Below, one piece after another: positions 63,678 through 64,000 of a stretch of 64,000 nt of DNA. Position numbers and translations under genes: made by a program. Each line of letters opens with the position of its first letter. Position 1 is the stretch's first letter. A model generated the notes under the pieces. That model was not told the DNA's origin and did not search any database. It was given only the letters and a program-made list of their open reading frames with translations. This DNA comes from Thomasclavelia spiroformis (GTDB taxonomy: Bacteria > Bacillota_I > Bacilli_A > Erysipelotrichales > Coprobacillaceae). The stretch lies in NCBI GenBank assembly GCA_016901755.1, contig JACJKV010000002.1:1-64000 (forward strand). Reading direction: 5' to 3'.

Positions 63678-64000
63678 TGCGTGGGCTTTCATATAGGTCG
63701 AAAAAAGTTCTTTTCCTGTATCAGTGCTAAAAAGCGGCAGATATTTTTGCAGGATATCACCTGACCATTGGTTTTCATAACAGTTTATGATGATATCAGC
63801 TTCAATCAGCAGCTGCAGTAAATGATCATGGATAGAATGATAGTCATGATGATGTAAAACCAGATCGGTAACTGGCTGGAAATAACATGCATCATAATTG
63901 GCCTGTTTTAAAAAATGCTGTACCATCTTAGGTGCAACTTCCTGCTGTTTTGGCTGACTGGCATCACCTTGAAAATGTTCTTTACAGTATTTGATCGCAA
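63666..64000 (-). CDS. Unrecognised protein, C-terminal part (runs off the window)
   Basis: The minus-strand frame is open from the window edge (first visible codons AIKYCKEHFQGD) to the stop at 63666, about 111 codons. An ATG at 63926 exists, but the upstream frame stays open and protein-like, so the real start lies beyond 64000. Visible part: helical, rich in His, Gln and Tyr (LVLHHHDYHSIHDHLLQLLI), no membrane segment. No family recognised. Confidence 0.7.
   Translation of the reverse strand, partial: AIKYCKEHFQGDASQPKQQEVAPKMVQHFLKQANYDACYFQPVTDLVLHHHDYHSIHDHLLQLLIEADIIINCYENQWSGDILQKYLPLFSTDTGKELFSTYMKAHAKKQ

Overview
The window is AT-rich, gene-dense DNA from a low-GC Gram-positive bacterium. 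T-box, Mn2+ (yybP-ykoY) and yjdF leaders, GGAGG ribosome binding sites, BceRSAB and LytTR signalling modules, KtrAB and many PTS/RpiR parts all fit Firmicutes. The overall style suggests a gut-associated Erysipelotrichia/Coprobacillaceae-type genome, but that placement is inference; no rRNA or other phylogenetic marker is present. TGA is a normal stop codon here.

Layout. 0-7.8 kb: rho, a phosphatase, a carboxymuconolactone-decarboxylase-like gene, a LysR regulator, then a T-box-controlled ABC uptake operon of TrpXYZ type. 7.8-22.4 kb: carbohydrate region (GH13 glucosidase, PTS IIB and IIC, two RpiR regulators, NagB-like protein, GH1 6-phospho-beta-glucosidase), with a split chromate transporter, a CoA-disulfide-reductase/rhodanese fusion and an unusual PTS IIB-ROK fusion. 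22.4-31.6 kb: CNNM/CorC-type transporter behind an Mn2+ riboswitch, GNAT, HAD, a frameshifted maltose-acetyltransferase-type gene, KtrB-KtrA behind a structured attenuator-like leader, a Na/Pi cotransporter and a NatAB-like exporter. 32-41 kb: BceRS-BceAB envelope-stress module, phosphatase, VTT membrane protein, and an SdpI/ABC cassette. 41-44 kb: a MerR regulator and an old-yellow-enzyme-type reductase with a textbook MerR promoter between them.

44-57.9 kb is accessory and decaying: small lipoproteins and membrane proteins, a LytTR/membrane-protein pair, and at least six genes broken by in-frame stops, homopolymer frameshifts or internal deletion (lipoprotein, LytTR regulator, GHKL kinase, small membrane protein, flavodoxin, ECF sigma/anti-sigma pair). 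Intact islands are a tRNA-Thr gene, a yjdF riboswitch-yjdF unit, a DUF6054-type gene and a GNAT gene.

58-61.8 kb holds the most coherent candidate for an undescribed system: a secreted 176-residue protein divergent from a LytTR response regulator, GHKL kinase and VanZ-like protein. Three direct repeats spaced exactly 20 bp lie in the shared intergenic region. The window closes with a zinc alcohol dehydrogenase, a flavodoxin-fold reductase and the C-terminal part of an unrecognised gene.
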